From contig CAWHEI010000004.1 of assembly GCA_963828415.1 (NCBI GenBank), positions 1 through 64,000 of the forward strand: a stretch of DNA of 64,000 bases, in the 5' to 3' direction. The notes under the pieces were generated by a model. It saw nothing but the letters and a program-made list of their open reading frames with translations, was not told the DNA's origin and made no database searches. The first letter of the stretch is position 1. The number at the start of each line of letters is the position of its first letter. The stretch is from Sva-07 sp963828415. GTDB taxonomy: Bacteria; Actinomycetota; Acidimicrobiia; Acidimicrobiales; Ilumatobacteraceae. The position numbers were made by a program, and so were the translations under genes. Shown one piece after another: positions 1-9,019 of this stretch.

Positions 1-1
1 G

Positions 2-80
2 TGGTCGGGGTGAGAGGATTTGAACCTCCGGCCTCCACGTCCCGAACGTGGCGCGCTGAACCAAGCTGCGCTACACCCCG
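2..80 (-). tRNA. tRNA-Pro (anticodon CGG)
   Basis: The minus strand folds into a complete cloverleaf. The 7-bp acceptor stem pairs CGGGGTG with CACCCCG, the anticodon loop TTCGGGA gives anticodon CGG, and the T-arm contains GGTTCAAATCC. The discriminator base is A at position 5 and the terminal CCA is encoded at positions 4 to 2. It reads proline codon CCG, which is common in this GC-rich genome. Confidence 0.95.
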
Positions 81-95
81 TAGCGGCTGGCAATG

Positions 96-590
96 CTATC
101 CAGCGGTGACGGGTTCTTCCTCCGGCGAATTCTCCGGCTGGCCCGCGGCCACGTCGGCCGTGTCGGGCAGCGGCACCATCGGTTCGACCGGCGGCGCATC
201 GGCGGCCAGACCCTCGGTGTACACGCCGCCCGCGATGATCGCGTCGGCGGCGCGGCGCAGGCGCAATGCGTCGAGCGGCTTGACCAGCCAACCTTCCGCA
301 CCGCTGCGACGCGCCAAGTGCAGGTCGGCTCGCCGATCGAGCAACATCAGCACCGGGACGTGTCCGACGACGCCCGCCGACTCGTCGAGGCGCAGCGACA
401 TCGTGACCGCCATCGCCCCCATCGAGCCGACCTGGAGATCGAGGATTGCGAGGTCGGGCATTCGCTCGGCGACCTGGCGCGAAACGGCGCGACCTTCGCG
501 GCACACGGTGAAGTGGACGTTGTCGTCGCCCAGTGCGGCGGTGACCTCGTCGACGATCCAGTCGGCATCGGTGGCAAGCAGGATGTGCAC
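96..590 (-). CDS. Single-domain response-regulator receiver protein
   Basis: The 164-residue product resembles a CheY-like receiver domain with a short Pro/Glu-rich tail and no output domain. The likely phosphoacceptor Asp is in DLAILDLQVG (around residue 51) and the conserved Lys is in GWLVKPLD (around 105). It probably acts through protein contacts after phosphorylation. No histidine kinase is adjacent. The gene follows the ArsA ATPase pair on the same strand with a 10-nt gap, so it may belong to their transcript. The kinase and target cannot be named from the sequence. Confidence 0.75.
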   Translation of the reverse strand: MHILLATDADWIVDEVTAALGDDNVHFTVCREGRAVSRQVAERMPDLAILDLQVGSMGAMAVTMSLRLDESAGVVGHVPVLMLLDRRADLHLARRSGAEGWLVKPLDALRLRRAADAIIAGGVYTEGLAADAPPVEPMVPLPDTADVAAGQPENSPEEEPVTAG

Positions 591-600
591 GCCCCAGACG

Positions 601-1729
601 CTACCCGTCGACGGCCGGATGGTCGAAGAGATGCTCGGCGATCAGCAGCAATCCGTCGAGGTCGTGGACGTCGCTGTCGAGCAACGGGAGCACGACGAGC
701 CGGTCGCCGCCGACGATGTCGGCGAGCGGTGCGATCACCGCGAGTTCGAGATCGCGCATCGTTCGCAAGGCCGCCACGTTGGCCCACAGCCCACCGAGGA
801 CGTCCTTGCCGGCCCGTTGCGCCTCGGCGGCAGCAGCGATCGCGTCGGCCGCAGAGCCGTGGCCGAACTGTGGGTGCGCACGGTTGACGATCGCCGAGGG
901 GACGCCGACCCCCTGGTCGACGAGCTGGTTGGCGAACCACACCGCTTCGTCGATCGTGTCGTGGCGTGGTGCGGCGACCACGACGAACGAGGTTTCAGGC
1001 GCCCGGATCAACCGCACGACGTCGTCGGCGCGCTCGACGAAACCCGGTCTCCATGCCGGCAAACGCCTGGAAGAACGCCACCGAATCGGCCAGCACGTCC
1101 GAGCCGACCACCTTGCCGATCGCCTTGAGGATCGGCTGCGTGGCGGTGCCGATCACTCTGAGGCCACCGCGGGTCGGCAGCATCAGCAGGCGGAACAGCC
1201 GATGGTCGAGGAAGCGGGCGAGCACGCCCGGCGCCTCGAGGAAGTCGAGCGCGTTGCGGCTCGGCGGCGTGTCGACGATCACGAGGTCGAAACGGTCGTC
1301 GCCGTGGAGTTGGTGGAGTGTCTCGGCCGCCATGTACTCCTGGGTGCCGCTCAGCGCTCCCGCGATGTTGCGGTAGAACGAGTTCGTCAGGATTCGTTCG
1401 ATCTGCTCGTCGGAATCGGCGTGGCGACGCACGAGCCCATCGAAGGTTGCTGCCGTGTCGAGCATCATCGCCCACAGCTCACCGCCGGGCTTCCACTCGC
1501 CGTCGCCGGCGAGCTCGATGGCCTGCGGTTCGGAGGCCAAGCCATCGGTCAGCCCGAGTGCGTCCGCCAAGCGGCGCGCGGGGTCGATCGTGACGACGAC
1601 CGCCCGCCGTCCGCGGCGCGCAGCTTCGAGGCCGAGGACCGCCGCCGTGGTCGTCTTGCCCACCCCTCCCGACCCGCAGCACACGATCACCGTCGACGCA
1701 TCGATCACGTCGCCGTCGCTCACCGTCAT
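601..1729 (-). CDS. ArsA/GET3-type anion-transport ATPase, frameshifted
   Basis: The first 230 or so residues carry a deviant Walker A loop, CGSGGVGKTT, and the ArsA switch region VDTPPSRNALD. The frame then breaks near position 1040, after AFAGMETGF. It resumes one base away as ERADDVVRLIRAPETSFVVV and runs to a TAG at 601. Removing one nucleotide restores a continuous protein of about 375 residues, normal for the family. The start ATG overlaps the stop of the upstream ArsA paralogue by four bases. Paired ArsA-like ATPases of this kind occur in many actinobacteria (the Rv3679-Rv3680 type) and are thought to act as a heteromer; the substrate here is unknown. The break is more likely sequence error than gene death, because both halves are well conserved. 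Confidence 0.8.
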
Positions 1730-2628
1730 GACACCGCCTCGGCAGGAGGTCCGAGGACCGCGGCCAGATCACGAACGTCAGCGGCGGTCAGTCCTGCGAC
1801 CAGTCGGGCGGGCAGGGTCACCTTCGGAATCGGCAGCTCACGGGCGAGGCGAGCGATCTCACCTGCTTCCATCTCGCGCCGCGACCGGCGAAACGCGGCG
1901 GCGTCGACCAGTCCCTGCGCAGTTGCATCATCGAGATCGGCGACCGCTCGGCGCACCTCGTCATCGTCGGGCAGCGGGTCGCCGACGTCGACCGCGTTGA
2001 CCACGACCGGGCCGAGCTGTACACCGACCTCGTCTTCGAGGGCGTACGCGGTCTCGACCACCTCGTTGACCGGGGTGGTCTCGGGGAGCGTGACCAGCAC
2101 GACCTGGCAGCGCTCGGCATCGTGGAGCAGTTCGAGCACCTCGTCGGCCTGTGCTCGCACCGGCCCGGAACTCACGGCGTCGGCGAGACCGGCGGCCGAC
2201 ATGAGGAACGTGATCGCATGCCCGGCCGCAGGTCCATCGACGACGATCAGGTCGTACTCGCCGGAGCGTTCGATCTGTTTGATCTTGCCGAGCACGACGA
2301 TGTCATCGATCCCCGGCGCCGCCGTGCCGACGACGTCGATGACACCGGTGCGATTGAGCCGCTTGGCGATGCGGGCGAAGCCGTGGTCGCGGAGGTACTC
2401 GTCGAGCGCCTCGGGCGCCGAGATCGCCAGCACCTCGAGGTCGGGCAGCAACTCGGCCAACGCCGGCTTACCGTCCAACTCGACCACCAGGACCCGCTGG
2501 CCCGCATCCGATGCGGCACGGGCGATCACAGCCGTTACCGTGGTCTTCCCCACACCGCCCTTGCCCGCCACCACGACGACGCGGGCAGCAGTCAACGACT
2601 GCAGCGGGAACTCGCTCTCTGGAGGCAC
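1726..2628 (-). CDS. ArsA/GET3-type ATPase, first of a pair
   Basis: The 300-residue protein has a canonical deviant Walker A motif, VAGKGGVGKTTVTA, at about residues 20 to 33. A switch aspartate lies in LIVVDGPAAGHAITFL. It belongs to the SIMIBI P-loop ATPases of the ArsA/GET3 group. The GTG start at 2628 sits only 2 nt from the GTG of the divergent NfeD-like gene at 2631; a TTG further in is a possible alternative start. Its stop overlaps the start of the second ArsA gene as ATGA, which implies coupled translation and probably a heterodimer. Confidence 0.85.
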   Translation of the reverse strand: MPPESEFPLQSLTAARVVVVAGKGGVGKTTVTAVIARAASDAGQRVLVVELDGKPALAELLPDLEVLAISAPEALDEYLRDHGFARIAKRLNRTGVIDVVGTAAPGIDDIVVLGKIKQIERSGEYDLIVVDGPAAGHAITFLMSAAGLADAVSSGPVRAQADEVLELLHDAERCQVVLVTLPETTPVNEVVETAYALEDEVGVQLGPVVVNAVDVGDPLPDDDEVRRAVADLDDATAQGLVDAAAFRRSRREMEAGEIARLARELPIPKVTLPARLVAGLTAADVRDLAAVLGPPAEAVS

Positions 2629-2630
2629 CT

Positions 2631-4028
2631 GTGCGAAGACTAGCGATCGGCATGCTCACGCTGGTGGCCGGGCTCACACTGTTCGGTCCCGGCATCCAAG
2701 CCCAAGGTGACGCTGACGGCTCACCCGCCGTCGCCCGTGTCGACGTGTTGCAGGTCAGCGGATACTTCGATCCGATCCTGGTCGACACCATCAACGGGGC
2801 CATCGACCGGGCGGTCAGCGACGGTTCCCAGGCGCTGATCCTCCAGGTCAACAGCGATGGAACCGTTGTCGGCGACGACGTGATCGAGGACCTGCTCGTC
2901 CGAGTCGCCAACGCTCCGATTCCGATCGGTATCTGGGTCGGGCCGAGCGGCGCCCGCTTCTACGGCACGGCCGCACAACTGCTGTCAGTCGCTGATGTCA
3001 CGGGGATGGCACCGGGCGCACGAGTCGGCTACATCGGTGTCCCGCTCGATCCTCCCGGGCTCCCCGAGGACGTCACCGTCGACTTCGGCATCGCCGAGGA
3101 GCGCCTTCGGAACGACTCGGTGGGCCTGTCCGACGCCCGCTCGCTCGCTGTGTTCAAACAACGCATCGACGACGAAGGCATCCCGACGATCACCAACATG
3201 GTGGCGGCGATGGACGGCTTCGAGGAGAACGGCGTGGTGCTCGTCACCACCGAACTCACCGTGCTCGACGACGGCTCCACGCGGTTCGACACCGTGTCGG
3301 TCGTCAGGTTCTCGAAGCTGACGCTCGTCGATCAGCTCTTCCACACCGTCGCCAGTCCTCCCGTGGCCTACCTGTTGCTGCTCACCGGTCTGGCGCTGTT
3401 GATCTTCGAGTTCTTCACCGCCGGGGTCGGCATCGCCGGCGCGGTTGGTGCCGTGTGTACCGTGCTCGCCTTCACCGGACTGGCGGTGCTCCCGACTCGA
3501 ACGTGGGCGGTGGCGCTGATCATGTTGGCGATGATCGCGTTCGCGATCGACGTCCAAGTGGGAATCCCGAGATTCTGGACCGGTGTGGGCATCGTGTTCA
3601 CCGTCATCGGGAGTTGGTTCCTGTTCGAGTCGATCCCGGGCTCGTCGATGCGCCCGTCATGGCTGGCGTTGATCGCCGGCATCGGTGGCATCACCTTGAC
3701 GTTCATCGTCGGGATGCCCTCGATGGTCCGGACCCGCTTCGCCACCCCGACGATCGGACGCGAGTGGATGATCGGCCAGGAGGGCAATGCGATCGAGGCC
3801 GTCGATCCGGAAGGGTTCGTCACGGTCGGCTCTGCCACATGGCGAGCTCGCACCAACCGAGCGACGCCGATCGCTGCCGGCGACCCCATCCGCGTCGCCG
3901 GCATCGACGGGGTCACCCTCGACGTCGAACCGCTCGAAGGCGCCGCCCGCGACTACCGCGAGATGCGCAAGAAGCCCGCCGACGACATCAACGTCGCCGA
4001 CGCCGAGCAGCCCGCCGACGCGACCTGA
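2631..4028 (+). CDS. NfeD-like membrane protein with ClpP-like N-terminal domain
   Basis: The 465-residue product has an N-terminal signal sequence (MRRLAIGMLTLVAGLTLFG). It is followed by a ClpP/crotonase-like domain (about residues 35 to 230), three or four membrane segments (about 245 to 360) and an NfeD-type soluble domain near the C terminus (about 385 to 435). Related proteins are membrane serine proteases linked to stomatins. Where active members have a Ser-Ala-Gly motif after PSGAR, this protein reads PSGARFYGTAAQLL, so the usual nucleophile seems absent. The GTG at 2631 is chosen because GGAGG lies at 2621 to 2625; a longer upstream reading has no signal peptide. The gene ends before a strong hairpin. 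Confidence 0.8.
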   Translation: MRRLAIGMLTLVAGLTLFGPGIQAQGDADGSPAVARVDVLQVSGYFDPILVDTINGAIDRAVSDGSQALILQVNSDGTVVGDDVIEDLLVRVANAPIPIGIWVGPSGARFYGTAAQLLSVADVTGMAPGARVGYIGVPLDPPGLPEDVTVDFGIAEERLRNDSVGLSDARSLAVFKQRIDDEGIPTITNMVAAMDGFEENGVVLVTTELTVLDDGSTRFDTVSVVRFSKLTLVDQLFHTVASPPVAYLLLLTGLALLIFEFFTAGVGIAGAVGAVCTVLAFTGLAVLPTRTWAVALIMLAMIAFAIDVQVGIPRFWTGVGIVFTVIGSWFLFESIPGSSMRPSWLALIAGIGGITLTFIVGMPSMVRTRFATPTIGREWMIGQEGNAIEAVDPEGFVTVGSATWRARTNRATPIAAGDPIRVAGIDGVTLDVEPLEGAARDYREMRKKPADDINVADAEQPADAT

Positions 4029-4035
4029 CCCCACT

Positions 4036-4098
4036 GGTTCCCCGAGCCCAGGTCTCCGGGAACCAGCCTGGTCCCCGGAGACCTGGGGTCGGGGAACC
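4036..4098. terminator. Long intergenic hairpin between convergent genes (repeat family C)
   Basis: A 25-nt left arm (4036 to 4060) and a right arm (4074 to 4098) pair at 24 of 25 positions around a 13-nt loop. The element fills the gap between nfeD (ending 4028) and selB (ending 4103). Its left half, starting GGTTCCCCGAGCCC, is itself a smaller hairpin ending GGGAACC and recurs at 59571. There is no T-tract. It is probably a bidirectional terminator or a REP-like element. Confidence 0.7.
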
Positions 4099-4102
4099 AC
4101 GA

Positions 4103-5815
4103 TCAGAGGTCGGGGAGTCGGGGGCCTGCGATGCGCAGGTCGTCGCGGCGACGGGTGACACCTCGGGCGTCGAGTTCGGCCACCAGGGGCAGCACGAACT
4201 TGCGACTCGCGCCCGTGGCGTCGCGGAACTCGGCCACGGTGAATCCGTCGGGGGACGCCGCCAGCAGTCGGGCAGCGTGTGCGGCCGCCGCATCGATCGT
4301 GTCGGCGTGGAAGTACATCCCGTCCCGCGCCACGAGATGGCCCCGCCGGACGAGTTCGCGCACTTCCGACCGGTCGACGCCGTCTGGCTGCGGGGGCATG
4401 AACCCACCGGCGCGCGACACCTCCAGATACGCATGATCGAGGAACGGGTCGACCACGTCCGCGGTTCGCACCGTGGTGGCGTCGACGACCACCTCGTCGA
4501 TCGTGACGAGTACGGCTCGCTCGCGGTCGTCGAACGAGGCGAGGTCGACGCCGATCGCTCCGCCGGCGGCGACTCGTTCGCGCAGCGCGACTCGCATGGC
4601 CTCGAGTTCGTCGTCGGTCGTCAACCAGTCGCCCACCGTCGCAGCGACACGCTGGCCGGTCAGCCGTTCGACGTCGACGACCGTCACCCAGCGCCGCTCG
4701 CGGACGACGCGTTCGATCGTCCGGTCGGGTGCCGCCCGAGACGCCCGCAGCACGGGCTCGATGTCGAGGATCTCGCCGCCGCCGACGGTCTCGTCGCGCC
4801 CTGACTCGCGCAGCACGAAACGATCGCCGGGCAACAGCGGCAACGCCTGCGGGAGGAACAACCGGACTGATCCGTCGGTCCCTGGTGCCAGTGTGTCGGT
4901 GCCCAGCACGCGCAGGCGGACGGCGTGCTCGCCCGAGCCGATGTAGGCAACGAAGGCGCCCCGACGAGACAGATCGTGGTCGAGCGCGTCGAGCACGTGG
5001 ATCGACGCATCGAACCGATCGGTGAGATGCCAGCGATCGGGAACCACGAGTGCATCACCGCGGGCGAGGGCGTGGTGATCGACACCGCTGAGATTGACCG
5101 CGACCCGGGTCCCCGGCCCGATCTCGTCGACCGAGCGTCCGGCGGTCTGGAGCGAGCGAACTCGCACACGATGATCGCCGACCACCAGGCTCTGGTCGAC
5201 GTCCAGACGTCCGCCGGTCAGCGTTCCGGTGACCACGGTGCCGCTGCCCTTCGCCGCGAACACCCGGTCGATCCAGAGCCGCGGCCGCCCGCGATCGCTC
5301 GCTCGGGCCGTGCGCGCCACGAGTGCGTCGAGCTCGCGTCGCATCTCGTCGAGGCCGGAACCCGTTGTCGCCGAGACGGCGACCATCGGCGCATCGGCCA
5401 AGAAGGTGCCCTCCACGTGATCGGCGACGTCCATCCGCGCCAACTCGAGCAGGTCGTCGTCGACGAGATCGGATTTGGTGAGCGCGATGACGCCCGACTC
5501 GATGCCGAGCAGTTCGAGGATGCGCAGGTGCTCTTCGGACTGCGGCTTCCACCCCTCGGTGGCAGCGACCACGAAGACGCAGGCAGTGACCCCACCGACC
5601 CCGGCGAGCATGTTGCGCAGGAACTTCACGTGGCCCGGGACGTCGATGAAGCTCAGCTCCTCACCGGACGGCAACGTCATGTGCGCGAAGCCGAGGTCGA
5701 TCGTCAGACCGCGCCGCTTCTCCTCCTCGAACCGGTCCGGATCGGTGCCGGTCAGCGCGAGGACCAACGACGACTTGCCGTGGTCGACGTGGCCCGCCGT
5801 CGCGACGACGGTCAC
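4103..5815 (-). CDS. selB: Selenocysteine-specific elongation factor SelB
   Basis: The 570-residue GTPase starts with the G1 loop GHVDHGKSSL (residues 8 to 17). It has the SelB-type switch EEEKRRGLTIDLGFAH, the G3 motif DVPGHVKFLRNML and the G4 motif TKSD. EF-Tu-like beta-barrel domains follow, then winged-helix repeats in the C-terminal 180 residues that would bind SECIS hairpins. It delivers Sec-tRNA to in-frame UGA codons. It overlaps selA by four bases, so the two are one operon. No selD, tRNA-Sec or obvious selenoprotein is visible in the window. Confidence 0.95.
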   Translation of the reverse strand: MTVVATAGHVDHGKSSLVLALTGTDPDRFEEEKRRGLTIDLGFAHMTLPSGEELSFIDVPGHVKFLRNMLAGVGGVTACVFVVAATEGWKPQSEEHLRILELLGIESGVIALTKSDLVDDDLLELARMDVADHVEGTFLADAPMVAVSATTGSGLDEMRRELDALVARTARASDRGRPRLWIDRVFAAKGSGTVVTGTLTGGRLDVDQSLVVGDHRVRVRSLQTAGRSVDEIGPGTRVAVNLSGVDHHALARGDALVVPDRWHLTDRFDASIHVLDALDHDLSRRGAFVAYIGSGEHAVRLRVLGTDTLAPGTDGSVRLFLPQALPLLPGDRFVLRESGRDETVGGGEILDIEPVLRASRAAPDRTIERVVRERRWVTVVDVERLTGQRVAATVGDWLTTDDELEAMRVALRERVAAGGAIGVDLASFDDRERAVLVTIDEVVVDATTVRTADVVDPFLDHAYLEVSRAGGFMPPQPDGVDRSEVRELVRRGHLVARDGMYFHADTIDAAAAHAARLLAASPDGFTVAEFRDATGASRKFVLPLVAELDARGVTRRRDDLRIAGPRLPDL

Positions 5816-7116
5816 GACAGCTGGCGCTGTGCGGTGAGCGCAGCGATGATCGTGGCGTCGTCCGAGGGGTCGACCGATCGGAGATCGAGCATCGTGCGGT
5901 CGTCACGCGACCGAGCAATCACGGGTGGGTCGTGTCGGCGCAGCACCTCGAGGAGGTCACCAGCGATCTCGACGCCGTACGAGGGCATCGTCACACCAGG
6001 AGCCGACCCGGCACCCGGCAATGCGTCCATCGAGGCGGCCACAGCTGACGGCTGTGCCTGCGACACGGCAGCGGCGATCGCCTCGGCGCGCGCCTGCAAC
6101 GACGAGGTCGACACGGCGACCATGCGCCAGAACGCAATGTCGGTGGCCGCACGTTTGTCGAGATACGCCATCGCTGTGTTCTGCAGCGCCGCCAAGACCA
6201 GACCGCCCGGACGGAGCGCCCGGGCGAGCGGATGGCGTTGGCACCGTTCGACCAGATCGGCCCGACCGGCGATGATTCCCGCCTGCGGTCCACCGAGCAG
6301 CTTGTCGCCGCTGAACGTCACGAGCGACGCACCGTCGGCGATCGTCTGACGCGCCGCGGGTTCGCCGGCCAGCCACGCCGGCGGCGGACCCGACAGCCAC
6401 GGACACGACGCGTCGACCAATCCGCTGCCGATGTCGGCGACGACCGGCACCCCCAGCGTCGACAGCTCCCGCACGGAGGTCTCCTCGACGAATCCTTCGA
6501 CCCGGTAGTTGCTCGGATGCACCTTGAGCACGAGCGCCGCGTCGACGCCCGGCTTGTCGAGCGCGCGGCGGTAATCGCCGAGACGAGTGCGATTGGTGGT
6601 GCCGACATCGATCAGTCGGGCCCCCGACTGCTCCATCACGTCGGGCACACGGAACGAACCCCCGATCTCGACGCTCTCGCCCCGACTGACCGGGACGTCG
6701 CGGCCCTCGGCCAATGCGGCGAGGACCAGCAGCACGGCGGCAGCGTTGTTGTTGACGACCATCGCCGACTCGGCGCCGCACAGCCGAGCGAACAGCTGAC
6801 CGACCGCACGCTGGCGTGACCCACGGGCGCCCGTGGCGAGATCGAACTCGACGGTCTGTGCGGCAGCGTCCTGGTGGTGTTCCAGAGGTGCGCGTCCCAG
6901 ATTGGTGTGCAGCAAGACGCCCGTGGCGTTGACCACGGGTGTCAGGAGTGTTCGGCGAAACGTTTCGGCGCGGACCGCGGCGGACTCGACGTCGCCGGCC
7001 TCGATCGCAGCACGGGCGATGTCGACGAGGATCGGGTGCGGCAGCCCGCTGCGAGCGAGCGACCGAGCGAGCACGTCGACCGAAGGTGGCCGTTGACGCT
7101 CGCCCACTGCGTTCAT
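5812..7116 (-). CDS. selA: L-seryl-tRNA(Sec) selenium transferase SelA
   Basis: The 434-residue PLP enzyme converts Ser-tRNA(Sec) to Sec-tRNA(Sec) using selenophosphate. The N-terminal domain contains NATGVLLHTNLGRAPL, typical of SelA, and the PLP-binding Lys lies in TFSGDKLLGGPQAG. Length and domain order are normal. It is the first gene of the selA-selB pair. The region immediately upstream (7117 to 7143) is short and shows no tRNA-Sec. Confidence 0.95.
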   Translation of the reverse strand: MNAVGERQRPPSVDVLARSLARSGLPHPILVDIARAAIEAGDVESAAVRAETFRRTLLTPVVNATGVLLHTNLGRAPLEHHQDAAAQTVEFDLATGARGSRQRAVGQLFARLCGAESAMVVNNNAAAVLLVLAALAEGRDVPVSRGESVEIGGSFRVPDVMEQSGARLIDVGTTNRTRLGDYRRALDKPGVDAALVLKVHPSNYRVEGFVEETSVRELSTLGVPVVADIGSGLVDASCPWLSGPPPAWLAGEPAARQTIADGASLVTFSGDKLLGGPQAGIIAGRADLVERCQRHPLARALRPGGLVLAALQNTAMAYLDKRAATDIAFWRMVAVSTSSLQARAEAIAAAVSQAQPSAVAASMDALPGAGSAPGVTMPSYGVEIAGDLLEVLRRHDPPVIARSRDDRTMLDLRSVDPSDDATIIAALTAQRQLS

Positions 7117-7143
7117 CGCACCGAGCCTATGGGGTCGGTTGCG

Positions 7144-7317
7144 TCAGGCGTCGGGGAGCTTGTCGATGCCGTCCTTGACGACTTCGGCGCCCTGCTGCAC
7201 CTTGTCGGCATGCTCGCCGGCCTTGTCGTCGATGACGTCGGCAGCCTTGTCGACACCCTGCTTGGCCTGGCTCTTGTTGCCACCGAGCTTGGACTTGATC
7301 GAATCCATGAATCCCAT
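7144..7317 (-). CDS. Small MT0933-like (Rv0909-type) antitoxin family protein
   Basis: This short gene encodes 57 residues, beginning MGFMDSIKSKLGGNKSQAKQ and continuing as a charged amphipathic helix rich in Lys, Asp and Ala. The sequence pattern fits the MT0933/Rv0909 antitoxin family (Pfam MT0933_antitox). A strong ribosome-binding site, AAAGGAG, lies seven bases before the ATG at 7317. No toxin gene is adjacent, so a toxin-antitoxin role is unproven; members of this family are often orphan and may be general stress proteins. Confidence 0.75.
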   Translation of the reverse strand: MGFMDSIKSKLGGNKSQAKQGVDKAADVIDDKAGEHADKVQQGAEVVKDGIDKLPDA

Positions 7318-7378
7318 TCGAGACTCCTTTCCGTTGTTGGATGGCTACTGACCGTAGTCGGCGCGAACCGGCTCCCCG

Positions 7379-7840
7379 TCAGTCCTCGATGACATCGAGC
7401 CCCTGGGCTCGAAGTTGCGCGATGTTGTCCAGCATCGCCTGCAGCACCTCGGGAGCATGCCCTTCCCACGTCTCCACCTCACCGACGACCCGCAGCGGAT
7501 GTCGGGACCGGTACGACTGCGTGATGTTGCCGGGGAACTTCTTGTTCGTGACGTTGGGGTCGTCCTCGAACGGACCGGTCGGCTCGACCACATAGATGCG
7601 ACCCCGTTCGTCACCGCCTCCGAGCGCAGTGGCCAGCTCCGCGCCCCAAACCGCTGTGTCCGCCAACGCCGAGAAGTAGACGTTGTTCGAGGTTCGGCCG
7701 TCGTGGTAGTTGGAACCGTGGCCAGGCACGATCTGATCGCCGACCTCGAAGGCCACCTTCGTCCCGTGGAAGAACGGACCCTCGATGTGATCACAACGGT
7801 CGAATGACACGGCGATGTAGCCGTCGGGGTGTGCGTTCAC
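7379..7840 (-). CDS. arr: Rifampin ADP-ribosyltransferase (Arr family)
   Basis: The 153-residue product carries Arr hallmarks: FFHGTKVAFEVGDQIVPG, SNYHDGRTSNNVYFSA, GRIYVVEPTGPFEDDPN, TNKKFPGNITQSYRS and PLRVVGEVETWEGH. Arr enzymes transfer ADP-ribose from NAD to the C23 hydroxyl of rifamycins, which inactivates them. The full family length is present. The GTG at 7840 is chosen because it overlaps the stop of the upstream peptidase gene as GTGA, and because the homology begins there; longer readings run into the neighbouring gene. Resistance in this organism is an inference from homology. Confidence 0.9.
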   Translation of the reverse strand: MNAHPDGYIAVSFDRCDHIEGPFFHGTKVAFEVGDQIVPGHGSNYHDGRTSNNVYFSALADTAVWGAELATALGGGDERGRIYVVEPTGPFEDDPNVTNKKFPGNITQSYRSRHPLRVVGEVETWEGHAPEVLQAMLDNIAQLRAQGLDVIED

Positions 7841-8940
7841 GATGCCGAACTCATTGCGTTCCGGGCAGCGTCGAGCACATCGATTCCGTGAGCGCGTGCC
7901 GACGCCTCCCAGCCGGCATCGTCGGGGGTCGATCCGCATCGGTGATCCCAGACGATCTGAGCGTGTTCGGGCGTCGCCCGGTCACCGTGGAAATGCACCC
8001 AGTGCTCGGCGCGTTCGTTGATGATCATGCGGGTGTCGGAGATCGTCCCGAGCTCCATCGTCACCGTGCGCCACGACGTGGCGGCGACCACGGCGTTCAG
8101 ACCCATGGCGATCTGGCCATGCTTGGGTCCGGTGGTGGCGGTGGCCGACGATGTGCATTCGATGCGGTCGGCGTCGAACACCGAGCGCAGCCATGCGTCG
8201 TCTGGATGGTCCTCCGGCACGTGCGACAGCAACGTGTACGTGCCGAACTCGCCGTGTCCCGTGTGCAGGTCGACGACCAGCACGTCATCAGCGCCGGCGA
8301 GCCGATCGCCGACGACTTGGGCGAGGATCCGGTTCGACTCCTCCGTGCGATCACCGCCGAAGTAGAGCCCGTCGGGGTGGTCGTACTGACCTTCACTCAC
8401 CGCCGACTTCACCCACGCGTAGCCGTGCGTCTCGATCAGCGCGCGGGTGACGTCGAGCAATGACTCGGGCGTGGGTGGCTGGTCGCCGCCGGGAACGAGG
8501 GCCGAATGGATGACGTCGTACCCCACGTTGCGAGGCACCTCGATGCGTTCGTCGCGGCCCCAGTTGCGATTGAGGTCGACATTCGATTCGTTCTGACGAC
8601 GCCAATACGACATCCCCCACGGGTTGACCGCATGGACCATCACCACCGCAACGTCATCGTCGAGTTGCGGATCGGACCCGGCGGCGACCCAACGTTCGAT
8701 CGCATCGCACAGCAGCGTCGACGACGAGAACCCCTCGTCGCCGTGCACCCCGGTGAGGATCACGAGTGCGCGGCGGGGAGCGACGGCGCCGTACGAGGTC
8801 ACGTCGATGCTGAGCTGCTGCCCGTGGGGGCCGGGCGCCGAAATCGGGTGGGCCGTCCACATCAACCCTGCGTGGCGGCATGTCCAGCGGAACCGTTCGC
8901 GGCACTCGTCGTAGGTGAGCGGGAACCGGTCGGTTCGCAT
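7837..8940 (-). CDS. DUF2817 / M14-like metallopeptidase
   Basis: This 367-residue protein resembles the DUF2817 branch of M14 zinc carboxypeptidases. The first zinc-binding pair is in LTGVHGDEGF (His and Glu) and a later His-containing motif is VVDLHTGHGEFG; NVDLNRNWG is the usual Asn-Arg substrate element. There is no signal peptide, so it is probably cytoplasmic. The ATG at 8940 (MRTDRFPLTYDE) is preferred over an in-frame ATG at 8970. Its stop overlaps the start of arr, so the two genes are translationally coupled, though a functional link is not obvious. Confidence 0.8.
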   Translation of the reverse strand: MRTDRFPLTYDECRERFRWTCRHAGLMWTAHPISAPGPHGQQLSIDVTSYGAVAPRRALVILTGVHGDEGFSSSTLLCDAIERWVAAGSDPQLDDDVAVVMVHAVNPWGMSYWRRQNESNVDLNRNWGRDERIEVPRNVGYDVIHSALVPGGDQPPTPESLLDVTRALIETHGYAWVKSAVSEGQYDHPDGLYFGGDRTEESNRILAQVVGDRLAGADDVLVVDLHTGHGEFGTYTLLSHVPEDHPDDAWLRSVFDADRIECTSSATATTGPKHGQIAMGLNAVVAATSWRTVTMELGTISDTRMIINERAEHWVHFHGDRATPEHAQIVWDHRCGSTPDDAGWEASARAHGIDVLDAARNAMSSAS

Positions 8941-9019
8941 CACCAAAGCCTTCCACCACGACGACCGCAACGGCGACCCGCGGCCATCGTCCGACCGGGC
9001 GGGATATCCTCACCAGGTC

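Noticed and set aside
716..2710. A long plus-strand open frame over the ArsA genes
   Set aside because: It is a shadow of the two ATPase genes, which have clear P-loops on the other strand.
7117..7143. tRNA-Sec next to selA
   Set aside because: The gap is only 27 nt and shows no cloverleaf.
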